From positions 49,948 to 113,198 of the forward strand of contig PBDC01000026.1 in the NCBI GenBank assembly GCA_002717185.1: a stretch of DNA of 63,251 bases. Direction: 5' to 3'. Shown one piece after another: positions 18,933 to 33,167 of the stretch. Position numbers and translations under genes: made by a program. The notes beneath the pieces were generated by a model. The model was not told the origin of the DNA, searched no databases, and was given only the letters and a program-made list of their open reading frames with translations. The number at the start of each line of letters is the position of its first letter. Position 1 is the first letter of the stretch. Source of the DNA: Rhodospirillaceae bacterium. GTDB taxonomy: Bacteria; Pseudomonadota; Alphaproteobacteria; UBA8366; GCA-2717185.

Positions 18933-21083
18933 ATGTTTGAAATTGCGAAAAAAGAGATCACCTGGGGCGGCCGGCCTCTCACTTTTGAGACCGGGCGTAT
19001 CGCGCGCCAGGCTGACGGTGCGGTTCTAGTCACTTATGGCGGGACCAAAGTACTGTGCACTGCGGTTGCACAGAAACAACCCCGTGCCGGTATCGATTTC
19101 TTCCCTCTCACCATTAACTATCAGGAAAAAACCTTCGCCACTGGCAAGATACCAGGTGGCTTTTTCAAGCGCGAAGGGCGTCCGAGCGAGAAGGAAACGC
19201 TCACCTCGCGCCTGATCGACCGGCCGATCCGGCCTCTCTTCGCCAAAGGTTTTCGAAACGAGACACAGGTCATCTGCACCGTTCTCGCTCACGACCTGGA
19301 AAACGACCCCGATGTAGTGGCGCTGGTTGGCTCATCAGCGGCCCTAACGATCTCCGGCATTCCCTTCCTGGGCCCACTTGGCGGTTGCCGTGTTGGTTAT
19401 ATCGACGGCGAATATGTGTTGAACCCGCAGTTGGATCAGATGGAATCGAGTGACTTAGATCTCATCGTCGCCGGCACACAGGAAGGCGTTATGATGGTCG
19501 AGTCGGAAGTAGGCGAGCTCGACGAAGACACAATGCTCGATGCCGTCATGTTTGGCCATAGAGAGTCGCAAGTGGTCATCGACGCTATCATCAGCTTAGC
19601 GGAAAATTGCGCAAAGGATCCATGGGAAATTCCGGAGCCGCCGGCAAACGAATCGTCGATTTCTAGCCGGCTCAGCGAAATTGCTGAAGCATCTATCCGC
19701 GACGCCTATGCGATTACTGTCAAGCAGGCTCGCGTCGAAGCGGTTTCGAACGCCAAGAAAGCAGCGATTACCACCCTTGCCGACGAGCAGGGCGACGAAT
19801 TCGACGAACAGCTCGCGGCCAGCGCGCTGAAGAACCTCGAGAAGGATGTGGTCCGCGGCAGTATCCTGAAAACTGGCATACGGATCGACGGTCGCGACAC
19901 CAAATCAGTGCGACCAATCGTCGCCGAAGTAGGTGTTCTAGACCGAGCACACGGCTCCGCCCTTTTTACCCGCGGCGAAACACAAGCGCTGGTCGTAACC
20001 ACCTTGGGCACCGGCCAGGACGAACAAATCATCGACGCGTTAGAAGGAGAATATCGCGAACATTTCATGCTGCACTACAATTTCCCGCCCTATTCAGTCG
20101 GTGAAGCATCCTTCCTGCGCTCCCCCGGCCGCCGCGAAATCGGGCACGGCAAGTTAGCTTGGCGTGCCATCCGGCCGCTGCTACCAGAAAAAGAGGATTT
20201 CCCCTACACCATTCGCGTCGTCTCAGAGATCACCGAATCGAACGGCTCGTCTTCGATGGCAACCGTCTGCGGCACCTCAATGTCATTGATGGATTCGGGC
20301 GTTCCGATGGCAAGGCCCTGCGCCGGCATTGCAATGGGGCTAATCAAAGAAGGCGACGAGTTCGCCGTACTATCTGATATCCTCGGTGACGAAGATCACC
20401 TCGGCGATATGGACTTCAAGGTTGCCGGGACAGAAAGTGGCATCACCTCGCTGCAGATGGATATCAAGATTACTTCGATCAACGAGGAGATCATGAAGGT
20501 CGCCCTGGCGCAGGCCAAGGATGGCCGGATGCACATTTTGAAAGAGATGGAAAAGGGTATCACCATAGTCCGTCAGGAGGTATCGCAGCACGCTCCGCGC
20601 ATCACCACCATGACGGTGCCTCGTGACAAAATCCGCGAGGTAATTGGCCCAGGCGGTAAGATGATCCGGGAGATTTGCGAGACCACCGGCGCCAAAATTG
20701 ACATCGAAGAAGATGGTACGGTCAAGGTAGCGGCTGTAGATCAAACGGCGAGCGATAAGGCGGTAAACTGGATCAAGTCAATCACTGCGGAGCCTGAGGT
20801 TGGCGTCATCTATGAAGGCAAGGTTGTCAAGATCATGGATTTCGGCGCCTTCGTAAACTTTTTTGGTGCCCGTGACGGCCTCGTCCATATCTCGGAACTA
20901 GCCAAGGAGCGAGTCGGCACAGTCGGCGATATTGTGAAAGAAGGCGAAACCGTAAAGGTCAAGGTCCTCGCAATCGACGATCGCGGCAAGGTGAAACTAT
21001 CCATGCGGGTCGTCGATCAAGAAACTGGTGAAGATCTGGGTGATGTTCCTCGCGATGGACGGCGACGCGCCAGCGCCGAATAA
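18933..21083 (+). CDS. pnp: Polyribonucleotide nucleotidyltransferase (PNPase)
   Basis: A 716-residue phosphorolytic 3'-5' exoribonuclease and degradosome component. It contains a first RNase PH domain (about residues 10-140, [29 protein letters not shown]), an all-alpha linker, a second RNase PH domain (about 310-540, [20 protein letters not shown] and [19 protein letters not shown]), a KH domain (about 555-615, [12 protein letters not shown]) and an S1 domain (about 620-690, [19 protein letters not shown]). The ATG at 18933 follows GAAGGAATATAA. The 5' leader of 180 bases has no gene. It ends the long operon at a terminator. Confidence 0.97.
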   Translation: MFEIAKKEITWGGRPLTFETGRIARQADGAVLVTYGGTKVLCTAVAQKQPRAGIDFFPLTINYQEKTFATGKIPGGFFKREGRPSEKETLTSRLIDRPIRPLFAKGFRNETQVICTVLAHDLENDPDVVALVGSSAALTISGIPFLGPLGGCRVGYIDGEYVLNPQLDQMESSDLDLIVAGTQEGVMMVESEVGELDEDTMLDAVMFGHRESQVVIDAIISLAENCAKDPWEIPEPPANESSISSRLSEIAEASIRDAYAITVKQARVEAVSNAKKAAITTLADEQGDEFDEQLAASALKNLEKDVVRGSILKTGIRIDGRDTKSVRPIVAEVGVLDRAHGSALFTRGETQALVVTTLGTGQDEQIIDALEGEYREHFMLHYNFPPYSVGEASFLRSPGRREIGHGKLAWRAIRPLLPEKEDFPYTIRVVSEITESNGSSSMATVCGTSMSLMDSGVPMARPCAGIAMGLIKEGDEFAVLSDILGDEDHLGDMDFKVAGTESGITSLQMDIKITSINEEIMKVALAQAKDGRMHILKEMEKGITIVRQEVSQHAPRITTMTVPRDKIREVIGPGGKMIREICETTGAKIDIEEDGTVKVAAVDQTASDKAVNWIKSITAEPEVGVIYEGKVVKIMDFGAFVNFFGARDGLVHISELAKERVGTVGDIVKEGETVKVKVLAIDDRGKVKLSMRVVDQETGEDLGDVPRDGRRRASAE

Positions 21084-21103
21084 TATGAGTAACAAAGGCG
21101 AAC

Positions 21104-21132
21104 GGGTGGCCCTACTTTAGGCCACCCTTTTT
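21104..21132 (+). terminator. Intrinsic terminator after pnp
   Basis: GGGTGGC (21104-21110) and GCCACCC (21121-21127) form a perfect 7-bp stem with a 10-base loop, followed by TTTTT. It stands 21 bases after the pnp stop and before the convergent fabI gene. The minus strand lacks a T-run, so it serves the plus-strand operon. Confidence 0.85.
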
Positions 21133-21153
21133 CGCTTCGATGCTTGTTTTCGG

Positions 21154-21945
21154 TTAATCGGGAGAGGCCATGCCTACTATGTTATATCCAGCGTCCACAT
21201 GGATGATCTCACCAGTCGTCCCCATGCCCTGATCTGACAGCAAAAAAAGCGCCGCGCCGCCGACCTCGTCCAAGGTGACAGAACGACGCAAGGGCGCATT
21301 CTCCGCCTGCCACTTCATTACGAACCGAGCGCCACCGATCGCTGCCCCAGCCAACGTCCTCATAGGTCCAGCGGAGATTGCGTTGACGCGAATTCCATCT
21401 GGCCCCAAGTCAGCCGCTAGATAGCGAGTACTTGCTTCCAATCCAGCTTTGGCAACCCCCATGATGTTATAGTTCGGCATCACACGCCGCGATCCGGCAT
21501 AAGTCAGGGTCAAGATGCTGCCACCATTTTCCATCATCGCCGCACCCCGTCTTGCGACGGCTGTGAAGGAATAACAAGAGATCTCCAAGCTGCGGGTGAA
21601 GTTCTCTCGCGTAGTATCGAGATAACGACCTTTCAGTTCAGCCTTGTCGGAAAACGCAATGGCGTGGACAACAAAGTCCAGGCCATCCCAGGCCGCCCCT
21701 ACCGTTTCGAATGCTCTGTCGATCGATGAATCGTCCGCCACGTCACATTGCGCGGCAACCACCGATCCCACACTATGCATCAATGGCCGAACACGCTTTT
21801 CAAAATTCTCATCCTGAAAGGTGAAGGCGAGTTCAGCACCGTGTTCTGCCAAGGTCCGCGCTATACCCCAGGCGATGGAATGGTCATTGGCTACGCCCAT
21901 AATAAGCCCGCGCTTGCCTTGCATAAGGCTTTGCCGTGTCGTCAT
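21154..21945 (-). CDS. fabI: Enoyl-[acyl-carrier-protein] reductase (NADH) FabI
   Basis: A 263-residue short-chain dehydrogenase-type enoyl-ACP reductase, which completes each fatty-acid elongation cycle. FabI features are the nucleotide-binding GLIMGVANDHSIAWGIA near the N terminus and the catalytic pair Y159 and K166 (Y-x6-K, NYNIMGVAKAGLE), preceded by TYAGSRRVMPNYN with Y149. This is the triclosan/isoniazid target family. It is the last of the fabA-fabB-fabI group, 88 bases after fabB. Confidence 0.95.
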   Translation of the reverse strand: MTTRQSLMQGKRGLIMGVANDHSIAWGIARTLAEHGAELAFTFQDENFEKRVRPLMHSVGSVVAAQCDVADDSSIDRAFETVGAAWDGLDFVVHAIAFSDKAELKGRYLDTTRENFTRSLEISCYSFTAVARRGAAMMENGGSILTLTYAGSRRVMPNYNIMGVAKAGLEASTRYLAADLGPDGIRVNAISAGPMRTLAGAAIGGARFVMKWQAENAPLRRSVTLDEVGGAALFLLSDQGMGTTGEIIHVDAGYNIVGMASPD

Positions 21946-22033
21946 TCAACCTTTTCGTCCACCGCTTATGTCGCGATTTGACGCCTTTATACCCCAAGTA
22001 TTTCTTTTCGATCGTTACGGTTTGTTAGTTCCG

Positions 22034-23251
22034 CTATCCGTCATACCGTTTGAACGCCAGCGTAGCGTTTGTACCACCAAATCCGAAACTGTTCGAAATA
22101 ACGCAGTCGAGCGCAACATCGTCCTGACGCTCGCGGATGATTGGAAATTCAGCCGCCTCCGGATCAATTTCGTCGATATGGGCGGATGCGGCGAGAAAAT
22201 TGTTTTCCATCATGAGCAGAGAATAGATGGATTCCTGTGCACCCGCTGCGCCCAGTGAATGGCCCGTCAGTGACTTGGTCGAACTAATCGGCGGCACGCT
22301 GTCGCCAAACACTTCACGCAAAGCCGACAATTCTTTCACATCACCGATAGGTGTCGAGGTGCCGTGCGCGTTGACGTAGCCAACTGGCATGTTGAGGCCA
22401 TTGAGCGCCTGTTTCATACAGCGCACTGCGCCTTCACCGGACGGCTGGACCATATCGTGGCCGTCTGAGGTGGCACCATAGCCCGCGACCTCGGCATAAA
22501 TCTTCACGCCGCGTGCTTTTGCGTGTTCAAGCTCTTCGAGCACTACCACGCCAGCGCCGCCAGCTATCACAAAACCATCGCGATTTCTATCGAACGCGCG
22601 ACTGGCCACTTCCGGGGTCGCATTGAAACTCGAAGACAAGGCTGGCATCGCGTCAAAAAGTAATGTGAAGGACCAATGCAACTCTTCGCCGCCACCGGCG
22701 AAGACGATGTCCTGCTTACCCCATTGGATGAGTTCAGAAGCGTTACCTATACAATGAGCACTGGTTGAACAAGCCGAGCTAATAGAATAGTTGACGCCGT
22801 GAATCTTGAACGGGGTCGCCAACGTCGCCGAATTCGTACTCGACATCACCTTAGGTACGACGAACGGTCCGACGCGTTTTGCATTCCTCTCACGCATGGT
22901 ATCGACCGCCTGCACCATATTTTGCATGGACGGACCGCCGGATCCCATAATCAGGCCAGTGCGTTCGTTCGAAATATCGCTTTCTTCGAGCCCAGAATCT
23001 GCAATCGCTTCTTTCATCGCGATATAGTTATATGCCGCCCCATCGCCCATAAAGCGAGCTTGCTTGCGGTCAAGGTAATCGCTGATATCAAGCTTCACTG
23101 AGCCATGCACATGGCTGCGAAACCCGAGCTCTTCATATTCCTCGCAATGAACAATGCCAGAACGACCCGCTTTCAGGGAATCGAGAACCTTCTCTTTATT
23201 GTTCCCGATACTGGAAACGATCCCAATACCGGTAACCACAACGCGTCGCAT
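22034..23251 (-). CDS. fabB: 3-oxoacyl-[acyl-carrier-protein] synthase I FabB
   Basis: A 405-residue beta-ketoacyl-ACP synthase of the FabB branch needed for unsaturated fatty acids. The catalytic Cys is C161 in [14 protein letters not shown]; the two catalytic histidines are in [15 protein letters not shown] and [12 protein letters not shown], and the C-terminal [13 protein letters not shown] is typical. The frame is open upstream to 23386, but that part overlaps fabA and has no family similarity; the ATG at 23251 gives [10 protein letters not shown], the standard start. Thirteen bases separate it from fabA. Confidence 0.95.
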   Translation of the reverse strand: MRRVVVTGIGIVSSIGNNKEKVLDSLKAGRSGIVHCEEYEELGFRSHVHGSVKLDISDYLDRKQARFMGDGAAYNYIAMKEAIADSGLEESDISNERTGLIMGSGGPSMQNMVQAVDTMRERNAKRVGPFVVPKVMSSTNSATLATPFKIHGVNYSISSACSTSAHCIGNASELIQWGKQDIVFAGGGEELHWSFTLLFDAMPALSSSFNATPEVASRAFDRNRDGFVIAGGAGVVVLEELEHAKARGVKIYAEVAGYGATSDGHDMVQPSGEGAVRCMKQALNGLNMPVGYVNAHGTSTPIGDVKELSALREVFGDSVPPISSTKSLTGHSLGAAGAQESIYSLLMMENNFLAASAHIDEIDPEAAEFPIIRERQDDVALDCVISNSFGFGGTNATLAFKRYDG

Positions 23252-23264
23252 TGATCGAACCTCG

Positions 23265-23783
23265 CTATTGGCCTTCAGCCGGCGTGAACAGGCCAACTCT
23301 GATGTCTTTCGCCTCAAAAATTGATGTACCGTCAACTTGCAGGACACCGTCCGCGACGCCGAGTACAAGCTTGCGCATGATGACACGCTTCAGGTTAATG
23401 TTGTAAGTCACCTTATGTGCCGTTTCTAGGACTTGGCCCGAAAATTTCACATTGCCAACGCCAAGGGCGCGGCCCCGGCCGATGCCGCCGAGCCAGCCGA
23501 GGAAAAATCCTACAAGCTGCCACATAGCATCCAGCCCGAGACAACCTGGCATGACCGGATCGTTCTCAAAATGGCAGGGAAAGAACCACAGGTCCGGCTT
23601 GATATCCAATTCGGCGACAATCTGGCCCTTGCCGTGTTCACCGCCATCCACTGTGATCGAAGTTACCCGGTCCAGCATGAGCATGGGTGGCAGCGGCAAT
23701 TGAGCATTGCCTGGCCCGAACAGCTTGCCGTGTGCGCACTCGATTAAATCTTCATAGGAAAAGCTGTTTTTCGTCAGTTTCAC
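23265..23783 (-). CDS. fabA: 3-hydroxydecanoyl-[ACP] dehydratase/isomerase FabA
   Basis: A 172-residue hot-dog-fold enzyme that dehydrates 3-hydroxydecanoyl-ACP and isomerises trans-2- to cis-3-decenoyl-ACP, the branch point to unsaturated fatty acids. The catalytic His H71 ([22 protein letters not shown]) and Asp D85 are present, with the C-terminal family segments [13 protein letters not shown] and [17 protein letters not shown]. It forms an operon with fabB. The 116-base gap to gyrB upstream probably carries its promoter. Confidence 0.96.
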   Translation of the reverse strand: MKLTKNSFSYEDLIECAHGKLFGPGNAQLPLPPMLMLDRVTSITVDGGEHGKGQIVAELDIKPDLWFFPCHFENDPVMPGCLGLDAMWQLVGFFLGWLGGIGRGRALGVGNVKFSGQVLETAHKVTYNINLKRVIMRKLVLGVADGVLQVDGTSIFEAKDIRVGLFTPAEGQ

Positions 23784-23899
23784 TCTTTAACCTCGTCGAA
23801 CAGTCGTGGTTTTGGACTTTCCCCACCAATTCCATAGCATATAAAGGCGCGTATATGGAACCAATCGCACCGCCTCGTCAACTTCGCACCCCACCTGGT

Positions 23900-27524
<3,625 letters not shown>

Positions 27525-27528
<4 letters not shown>

Positions 27529-28643
27529 ACCCGCATCGGCATAAGCACGTACAAGGCGCTGCCGTCGGCGCTGTCACGAACAATTGTCGGCGAAGCCCCG
27601 TCCGCGAAAAGGACCTGGGCGACATCACCTTCGACCTGCTGCGCAATATCCAGCAGATATTTCGAGTTGAAACCGATCTCGATTGCTTCCTTGCCATAGG
27701 AAACCTCGATCTCTTCGGTCGCGGAACCGGCATCTGGACTGCTCGCCGATAAGGTCAGACTGTTGTCCCCAATTTCCAATTTTACTGATCGAGACCGTTC
27801 GGTGGAAATCGTCGCCACTCGATCAACCGCTTCCGCAAACTGTCGACAGTCGACCTCGAGAAGTTTGTCATTGTTGACCGGGATGACCTTTTCGTAGTCG
27901 GGAAACGTGCCATCGATTAGCTTAGAGGTCAGGACCGTGCCACCGAATGCGAATCTTATCTTAGTATCCGATAGCGAAATTTTAATGTCCACTCCGCATT
28001 CATCTATCAGCTTACGCAACTCATTCACCGTCTTGCGCGGGATGATGATTCCCGGCATTCCGGCCGCACCCTCCGGCATCGGCATTTCGACGCGCGCCAG
28101 CCGGTGCCCGTCTGTCGCTACCGCACGCAGCACCGACACCGAATCAATTTCGACCGCGTGCAGATAGATACCGTTCAGATAATAGCGGGTCTCCTCCGTC
28201 GAAATCGCAAACCGGGTGCGATCAACGAAGGCGCGCAGATCATCCGCCGGCACAGAAAAGGTGTGAGGCAAGTCGCCGGCGCTCATCGTCGGAAAATCGG
28301 CAGTTGGCAAAGTCGCCAGGGTGAAGCGCGATCGTCCGGCGCTCAGCGTAAGCCGGTCGTTGTCTCCCCCGGCATCTAATTCAATCTGCGCCCCATCTGG
28401 CAATTTCCGCACGATGTCGTACAGCGTATGCGCGGGGGCCGTGGTGGCCCCGGACGTCGCCGCGGTCGCTTCCGCCGAATCCACAATCGAAATATCCATG
28501 TCGGTCGCAGTCAGGTTTACACCAGAAGCGTTCGCTTCAACCATTACATTTGCGAGAATTGGTATCGTGTTGCGCCGCTCGACCACGCTCTGAATATGGT
28601 TCAACGATCGTAGAAGTGCCGCCCGTTCTATCGTCAGTTTCAT
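27525..28643 (-). CDS. dnaN: DNA polymerase III subunit beta (sliding clamp)
   Basis: A 372-residue clamp with the standard three-domain length. Family cues are MKLTIERAALLRSLNHIQSVVERRNTIPILAN at the N terminus, ATDMDISI, FAISTEETRYYLNGIYLH in the middle and the C-terminal LPMRV end. The clamp encircles DNA and tethers polymerase III and repair enzymes. It overlaps recF by four bases and lies 188 bases after dnaA. Confidence 0.97.
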
Positions 28644-28831
28644 GGTTTCTCTTTGCCAAAGACGTATTCAAGTCAGACAGATGCCGGCGGTTAGCACCGG
28701 CCCGCCCGGTTAATCAGGCCTTAAGACAAAACTAAGCGCGCGGACGGAGTACGAATATAGCATAAAAGGCTTAAATCGGCATTTTTTTTACCGCTTTGGT
28801 GGCAAAATTTGCCACACGCCAATTGGCCATT

Positions 28832-30190
28832 TCAGCCCTCGAGCATACGCCGTAGCAGTTCGACATCCTCCGAAAATGCACTATCGAGGACACAAAGCTC
28901 ATCGACCTTGCGCACCGCATGCATGACAGTAGTGTGATCGCGCCCGCCAAACTTCCGTCCAATTTCCGGCAGGGACCTCGCGGTCAGTTGCTTGGCCAGA
29001 TACATCGCTACCTGCCGAGGCCGCGCAATGGAACGCGAACGGCGGGCGGAGTACATCTCGCCTAAGCGAATATTGTAATGCTCGGCAACCCGCTTTTGAA
29101 TTTCCTCGATGGTCACATGGCGGTCGTTGGCCCGCAAGATATCGTGCAAAACCTCCTGCGTATTATCCAGTGTGATCGGCCGCCCAACCAAATTAGCATA
29201 CGCGACGAGGCGGTTGAGCGCTCCCTCCAGCTCCCGCACGTTGGAAGTGATTTTGTGCGCCAAAAATTCCAAAACCTTGATCGGGATGTCAACTTCCATG
29301 CGCTCGGCCTTCGATTGCAGGATGCCGAGGCGCAGCTCGTAAATCGTTGGGTGTATATCAGCGACTAAACCCCAACCAAGCCGGGACTTCATGCGGTCCT
29401 CCATGCCCTCCAGATCGTTCGGCGATTTGTCCGCGGAAATTACAACTTGGCGGTTCTGATCGACCAGCGCATTAAAAGTGTGAAAAAACTCTTCTTGGGT
29501 GTTGTCCTTACCACTGAAAAACTGCACATCATCTATCATTAGGATATCAACCGATCGGAACTCTTCCTTGAACGCCATCGTATCCTTGTACCGCATAGCC
29601 CGGATGAACTGGTACATGAACTTCTCGGCGGAAAGGTAGATAACGCGACGATCCGGATTAGTCTTGCGGATATGCCAAGCGATCGCATGCATCAGATGTG
29701 TCTTGCCGAGGCCGACTCCGCCATACAGGAACAGCGGATTGAACGGAACGGACTGTGCCTCCCCGACGCGGCGCGCAGCCGCAAACGCCAACTCGTTTGG
29801 TTTACCCACGACAAAGTTCTCAAATCGGAAGCGAGGGTCTAGGGGAGCGCCGATATCCTTACCGCTAGCCTGGCTTTCCGCCGCTCCAGAAGCTGGCACT
29901 CCGGCCAGATCGGTAGTTTCCATCCCGTCATGGACTATTTCCAGCGCGCGCAACTCTGGAATCTCCTCCTTCCAAAGCCGCTTCAGCCGCTCGCCATATT
30001 GCGTCTCGATCCAGTCCCGCATAAATCGAGTTGGCGCGATAACACGCACCGTTTCGCCATCGACCAACTCAAAGGACGCTGGCTTTAACCAGCTTCGATA
30101 GGCCGCCTGACCAAACTCTGCCCGCAGTTTCGAGCGAAGCCGATTCCATTGCGACGATTGCTTGTTATTCAGACGCCTTTCTTCGGTCAC
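28832..30190 (-). CDS. dnaA: Chromosomal replication initiator protein DnaA
   Basis: A 452-residue AAA+ initiator. Domain I (about 10-85) has the SWLKP motif; domain II is a short linker. Domain III carries Walker A GGVGLGKTHLMHA (about 157-169), Walker B ILMIDDVQFF and sensor segments. Domain IV has the DnaA-box-reading signature GGRDHTTVMHAVRKVDEL near 413-430. Start ATG at 30190. The dnaA-dnaN order is kept, but alphaproteobacterial origins often lie elsewhere (for example near hemE), so this does not prove an origin here. Confidence 0.97.
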   Translation of the reverse strand: MTEERRLNNKQSSQWNRLRSKLRAEFGQAAYRSWLKPASFELVDGETVRVIAPTRFMRDWIETQYGERLKRLWKEEIPELRALEIVHDGMETTDLAGVPASGAAESQASGKDIGAPLDPRFRFENFVVGKPNELAFAAARRVGEAQSVPFNPLFLYGGVGLGKTHLMHAIAWHIRKTNPDRRVIYLSAEKFMYQFIRAMRYKDTMAFKEEFRSVDILMIDDVQFFSGKDNTQEEFFHTFNALVDQNRQVVISADKSPNDLEGMEDRMKSRLGWGLVADIHPTIYELRLGILQSKAERMEVDIPIKVLEFLAHKITSNVRELEGALNRLVAYANLVGRPITLDNTQEVLHDILRANDRHVTIEEIQKRVAEHYNIRLGEMYSARRSRSIARPRQVAMYLAKQLTARSLPEIGRKFGGRDHTTVMHAVRKVDELCVLDSAFSEDVELLRRMLEG

Positions 30191-30691
30191 AGTCTCCGTT
30201 ACTCCCCGCTCGATGCCTGTCGCGGTCCCTCATCATCACGACGGGCGAGATTACCCTTTCGCTACGGACGAACAACAGGACCGAGAGGCAGAATGCCAGC
30301 GCCGGGTCAGCCTCATTTAAACAAGCCTTAAAGGCAAGATAACAGCGCTTATCTATTTCAGAGACTAAGTATCCTTTATCCCGAAAGCACGTTTTCTTTC
30401 GAAACACCCAATAAAACTAAATAAAGGACTAAACAACAACCAATTTAAAACTGTAAGGTGCTGTTTTTTTATCCCTGCATTCGCCGATTGGACGGTTTAC
30501 CGCCACTTTATACTGCCGTTAACTTGACTTTGTGCCGGTCAAGATGTTCACCACAGTGTTAATCTACCCAGGCTTTTTTCGCGTGGCAACGAGATCGAAT
30601 AGGGAACACCCGAAAAAACTAGGGCCGTAAATTGACTGTTCGCCCTAAGCCCTTGAATCTGCGTCAGGATACTGTTCAAATTTTTTTCACC
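30191..30691. other. dnaA-rpsT intergenic region, AT-rich, with weak DnaA-box-like 9-mers
   Basis: About 500 bases without a gene, noticeably AT-rich from 30310 to 30720. Two degenerate DnaA-box-like words are seen: TTATCCCGA (30376-30384, 7 of 9 to TTATCCACA) and TTATCCCTG (30469-30477, 6 of 9). No cluster of consensus boxes is present. It must hold the dnaA promoter, reading leftward; DnaA autoregulation through these words is possible. I see no RNA gene here. Confidence 0.4.
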
Positions 30692-30723
30692 AAAAAAAAC
30701 AGCCGCATTCATCGAATGCGGCT
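30692..30723 (-). terminator. Intrinsic terminator of rpsT
   Basis: AGCCGCATTC (30701-30710) and GAATGCGGCT (30714-30723) form a perfect 10-bp stem with a 3-base loop. On the minus strand the stem is followed by G and eight T (30699-30692). It lies about 30 bases past the rpsT stop, separating rpsT from dnaA transcription. Confidence 0.92.
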
Positions 30724-30752
30724 GCCACTTGAAAGCGGATCGGTACAGCCAA

Positions 30753-31013
30753 TTAAAGCGTTTTGATTCGCCGTGTCAGCCGCGAAATTTTTCGCGCCGC
30801 GGTGTTCTTGTGCATAATCCCGCGCAACACGCCGCGATGAAGTTCAGGCGTTGCACCTTGCATCGCGGCTTCCGCCGCCGCCTTATCACCACTTTCAATC
30901 GCTTCCTCGACTTTTCGCACATACGTGCTGATGCGGCTGCGACGCGCGCCGTTGATTTCGGTTCGGCGCTCCGTCTGGCGGATACGTTTCTTGGCGGATT
31001 GATGATTCGCCAT
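30753..31013 (-). CDS. rpsT: 30S ribosomal protein S20
   Basis: An 86-residue basic protein that binds 16S rRNA near the 5' domain. Recognised by [27 protein letters not shown] at the N terminus (family hallmark [13 protein letters not shown]) and the C-terminal [23 protein letters not shown] segment, here [15 protein letters not shown]. It is followed by a strong intrinsic terminator and is upstream of dnaA, the normal alphaproteobacterial order. Confidence 0.97.
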   Translation of the reverse strand: MANHQSAKKRIRQTERRTEINGARRSRISTYVRKVEEAIESGDKAAAEAAMQGATPELHRGVLRGIMHKNTAARKISRLTRRIKTL

Positions 31014-31091
31014 CGTTCAACCTGTCACTGTTTCACACGTTTAAGACAGCGGCTTATATCGGTGCACTTACGGCGCGTCAACCTTGATTCC

Positions 31092-31868
31092 CTAGCGATT
31101 CTTGAAGTCCGGCTTACGTTTCTCGACGAACGCCTGCATGCCTTCCTTCTGATCTTCGGTGGCGAACACCGAATGGAAGGTGCGACGCTCGAACAAAACC
31201 CCTTCAGCCAACGTCGTCTCATAAGCGCGGTTAACAGACTCCTTGACCATCATCGCGATCGGACGAGACATTGCCGCCGCCTTAGCTGCGCTCTTGACCG
31301 CTTCGTCGAGCAACTCGGCCGCTGGAACGACGCGACTAACCAAGCCGGACCTTTCCGCTTCGTCGGCGTCCATCATGCGCCCGGTGAGACACATATCCAT
31401 GGCCTTCGCCTTGCCGATGAAGCGCGGCAAGCGCTGCGTGCCTCCGGCGCCTGGGATCGCCCCGATGGTAATTTCAGGCTGGCCGAAGCGCGCCGTATCC
31501 GCCGCGATAATGTAGTCGCACATCATCGCCATCTCACAGCCGCCGCCCAGTGCGTAACCCGCGACAGCGGCGATGATCGGCTTGCGGACGGTGGAAACGC
31601 GCTCCCACCCCATTGTGATAAAATCGGAAAGATATACATCCATGTAAGAGCGGCCAGACATCTCCTTGATGTCGGCACCGGCTGCAAAGGCCTTATCCGA
31701 TCCGGTCAGCACGATGGCTCCGATCGAACCGTTGGCTTCGAACACGTCTAGTGCCGCCGCTAATTCTTTGATCAACTCAGCGCAAAGCGCGTTGAGCGCC
31801 TCTGGCCGGTGCAGGGTTACCAAGCCGACCGCACCGCGCGATTCCACCAGAATATGTTCGTAAGCCAT
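31092..31868 (-). CDS. Enoyl-CoA hydratase/isomerase family protein
   Basis: A 258-residue crotonase-fold enzyme, probably hydrating trans-2-enoyl-CoA in fatty-acid or amino-acid catabolism. The oxyanion-hole segments are [11 protein letters not shown] and [21 protein letters not shown]. The two catalytic glutamates of the hydratase group are visible (GCEMAMM and [20 protein letters not shown]), which argues for a true hydratase rather than an isomerase. It lies between mutM and rpsT, a recurring alphaproteobacterial position. Confidence 0.92.
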   Translation of the reverse strand: MAYEHILVESRGAVGLVTLHRPEALNALCAELIKELAAALDVFEANGSIGAIVLTGSDKAFAAGADIKEMSGRSYMDVYLSDFITMGWERVSTVRKPIIAAVAGYALGGGCEMAMMCDYIIAADTARFGQPEITIGAIPGAGGTQRLPRFIGKAKAMDMCLTGRMMDADEAERSGLVSRVVPAAELLDEAVKSAAKAAAMSRPIAMMVKESVNRAYETTLAEGVLFERRTFHSVFATEDQKEGMQAFVEKRKPDFKNR

Positions 31869-31899
31869 GGCTCGCTCTCCTTGTAATACAATATTTTGA

Positions 31900-32262
31900 T
31901 TAGTCCATCGCAGGCCTCAATGCGAATCGGACAGTCAATGGCGATTGCCCATACAAATCAATCGTCAAACGCTCTCCCTCCCGACTAAACTTAAGTGGCC
32001 CGGTAAGAGTCCAACCGAGTTGCGGCAGAGCAGCCCGATAGTATGAACGCAAAGCCTTACTTGTGACCGTGCCCGTCGCATAAGCTTCGACAATACGGCC
32101 GACCGGCGAATCAAACATCACGTCGCTGCCGACCACCGGCTCAATACCCGGCATTAACGGTACGTCTTCGAAGCCGGTAAGGAACTGCTCAGCACGACCG
32201 GTGGTTAAGGTTAAGAGGAGCAAGCCAGCGATGAAAATTGGGATGCGCATAAGGCTGTGCAT
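31900..32262 (-). CDS. Small exported protein of unknown function
   Basis: A 120-residue protein I cannot assign to a named family. Starting at the ATG at 32262 (or 32250) gives a signal peptide: [20 protein letters not shown] with a probable cleavage after GRA, so the mature part of about 95 residues is periplasmic. The mature part has a [13 protein letters not shown] opening, then a predicted alternating beta region ([19 protein letters not shown]). The gene lies 4 bases after the mutM stop and 31 bases before the enoyl-CoA hydratase, so it is in one operon with both. The frame extends upstream into mutM, which I reject. Confidence 0.7.
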   Translation of the reverse strand: MHSLMRIPIFIAGLLLLTLTTGRAEQFLTGFEDVPLMPGIEPVVGSDVMFDSPVGRIVEAYATGTVTSKALRSYYRAALPQLGWTLTGPLKFSREGERLTIDLYGQSPLTVRFALRPAMD

Positions 32263-32266
32263 ATCA

Positions 32267-33100
32267 TTAACGCTGGTGCGTTGCACAATAGAATGTCGAC
32301 CGACCACTTTGCACAATCCTGCGCACAAAACCGTCACACCCCTCTAGCTGGCAGAAGTCTCCTTCACGGCCATAGACCTTCCAGCGATGCTGAAAATACC
32401 CGAGATCGCCGGAAGCTTGCACATAGTCGCGCAAAGACGACCCTCCAGCTTCGATCGCCTCCTGGAGCACGGCACGGATTTCACGAACCAACCGTTCGGC
32501 GCGTTTACCAGGTATCGTGTAGGAGCTGCGCTTCGGAGAGATGCCGGCGCGAAATAGTGCCTCACAGATATAGATGTTGCCTAGCCCTGCGACATTCTTC
32601 TGATCAAGCAGCGCTGCCTTGATAGGCGACCGTTTTCCGGCAAGGCATTGGTTTAGCACATCGGCGTTGAACGCGTTACCTAGAGGCTCCGGGCCAAGAT
32701 TCTTCAGCATGCGGTGGTTCTTCAGTTGGTCCACCGTCGTCAAATCCATCATGCCGAAGCGGCGCGGGTCGCAATAGCGGATCAGCATGCCCTGATCCGT
32801 TTCCAACTCCACATGGTCGTGCGTCCCAGGCGGTGGCGCATCAACCGTCTCAATAATCGTCATACGGCCCGACATACCAAGGTGCACAATCAGTACCGTG
32901 TCGTCGTCGAGCGTTATCAGGATGAATTTTGCCCGCCGAGCGACACGAATCACTATCCGTCCGGTCAATCGCTCGGTGAAACGGTCCGGAATCGGAAACC
33001 GCAAATCCGGTCGACGCTGCACGACTCTGGTAAGCCGACGTCCTTCGAGCGGTTTTCTCAAGCCGCGGCACACGGTTTCGACTTCGGGCAGTTCTGGCAT
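32267..33100 (-). CDS. mutM: Formamidopyrimidine-DNA glycosylase MutM
   Basis: A 277-residue bifunctional glycosylase/AP lyase removing 8-oxoguanine and Fapy lesions. The catalytic N-terminal proline and Glu are in [13 protein letters not shown] (P1 and E2 after Met removal). [14 protein letters not shown] and [12 protein letters not shown] are intact, as is the helix-two-turn-helix. The C-terminal zinc finger is unusual: C-x4-C, then 16 residues, then C-x2-H (YCATHQR), instead of four cysteines. It is divergent from ubiE, with 67 bases between them. Confidence 0.95.
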   Translation of the reverse strand: MPELPEVETVCRGLRKPLEGRRLTRVVQRRPDLRFPIPDRFTERLTGRIVIRVARRAKFILITLDDDTVLIVHLGMSGRMTIIETVDAPPPGTHDHVELETDQGMLIRYCDPRRFGMMDLTTVDQLKNHRMLKNLGPEPLGNAFNADVLNQCLAGKRSPIKAALLDQKNVAGLGNIYICEALFRAGISPKRSSYTIPGKRAERLVREIRAVLQEAIEAGGSSLRDYVQASGDLGYFQHRWKVYGREGDFCQLEGCDGFVRRIVQSGRSTFYCATHQR

Positions 33101-33167
33101 AGGACCGGTTATAAAAGCGCGCGCGGGCTTCTGGCAAACCCGGAACCACTAGGTTATCGTCTAAGTG

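Noticed and set aside
22799..23101. Plus-strand open frames within fabB and other genes
   Set aside because: All lie opposite intact genes and have no start or family evidence.
30191..30752. Chromosomal origin of replication
   Set aside because: Only two weak DnaA-box-like words; alphaproteobacterial origins often lie near hemE instead. Left as a finding, not as an origin call.
30729..31751. A 340-residue open frame on the plus strand
   Set aside because: It is antisense to rpsT and the enoyl-CoA hydratase, both confidently identified, and shows no recognisable motif; it is a codon-bias shadow in GC-rich DNA.
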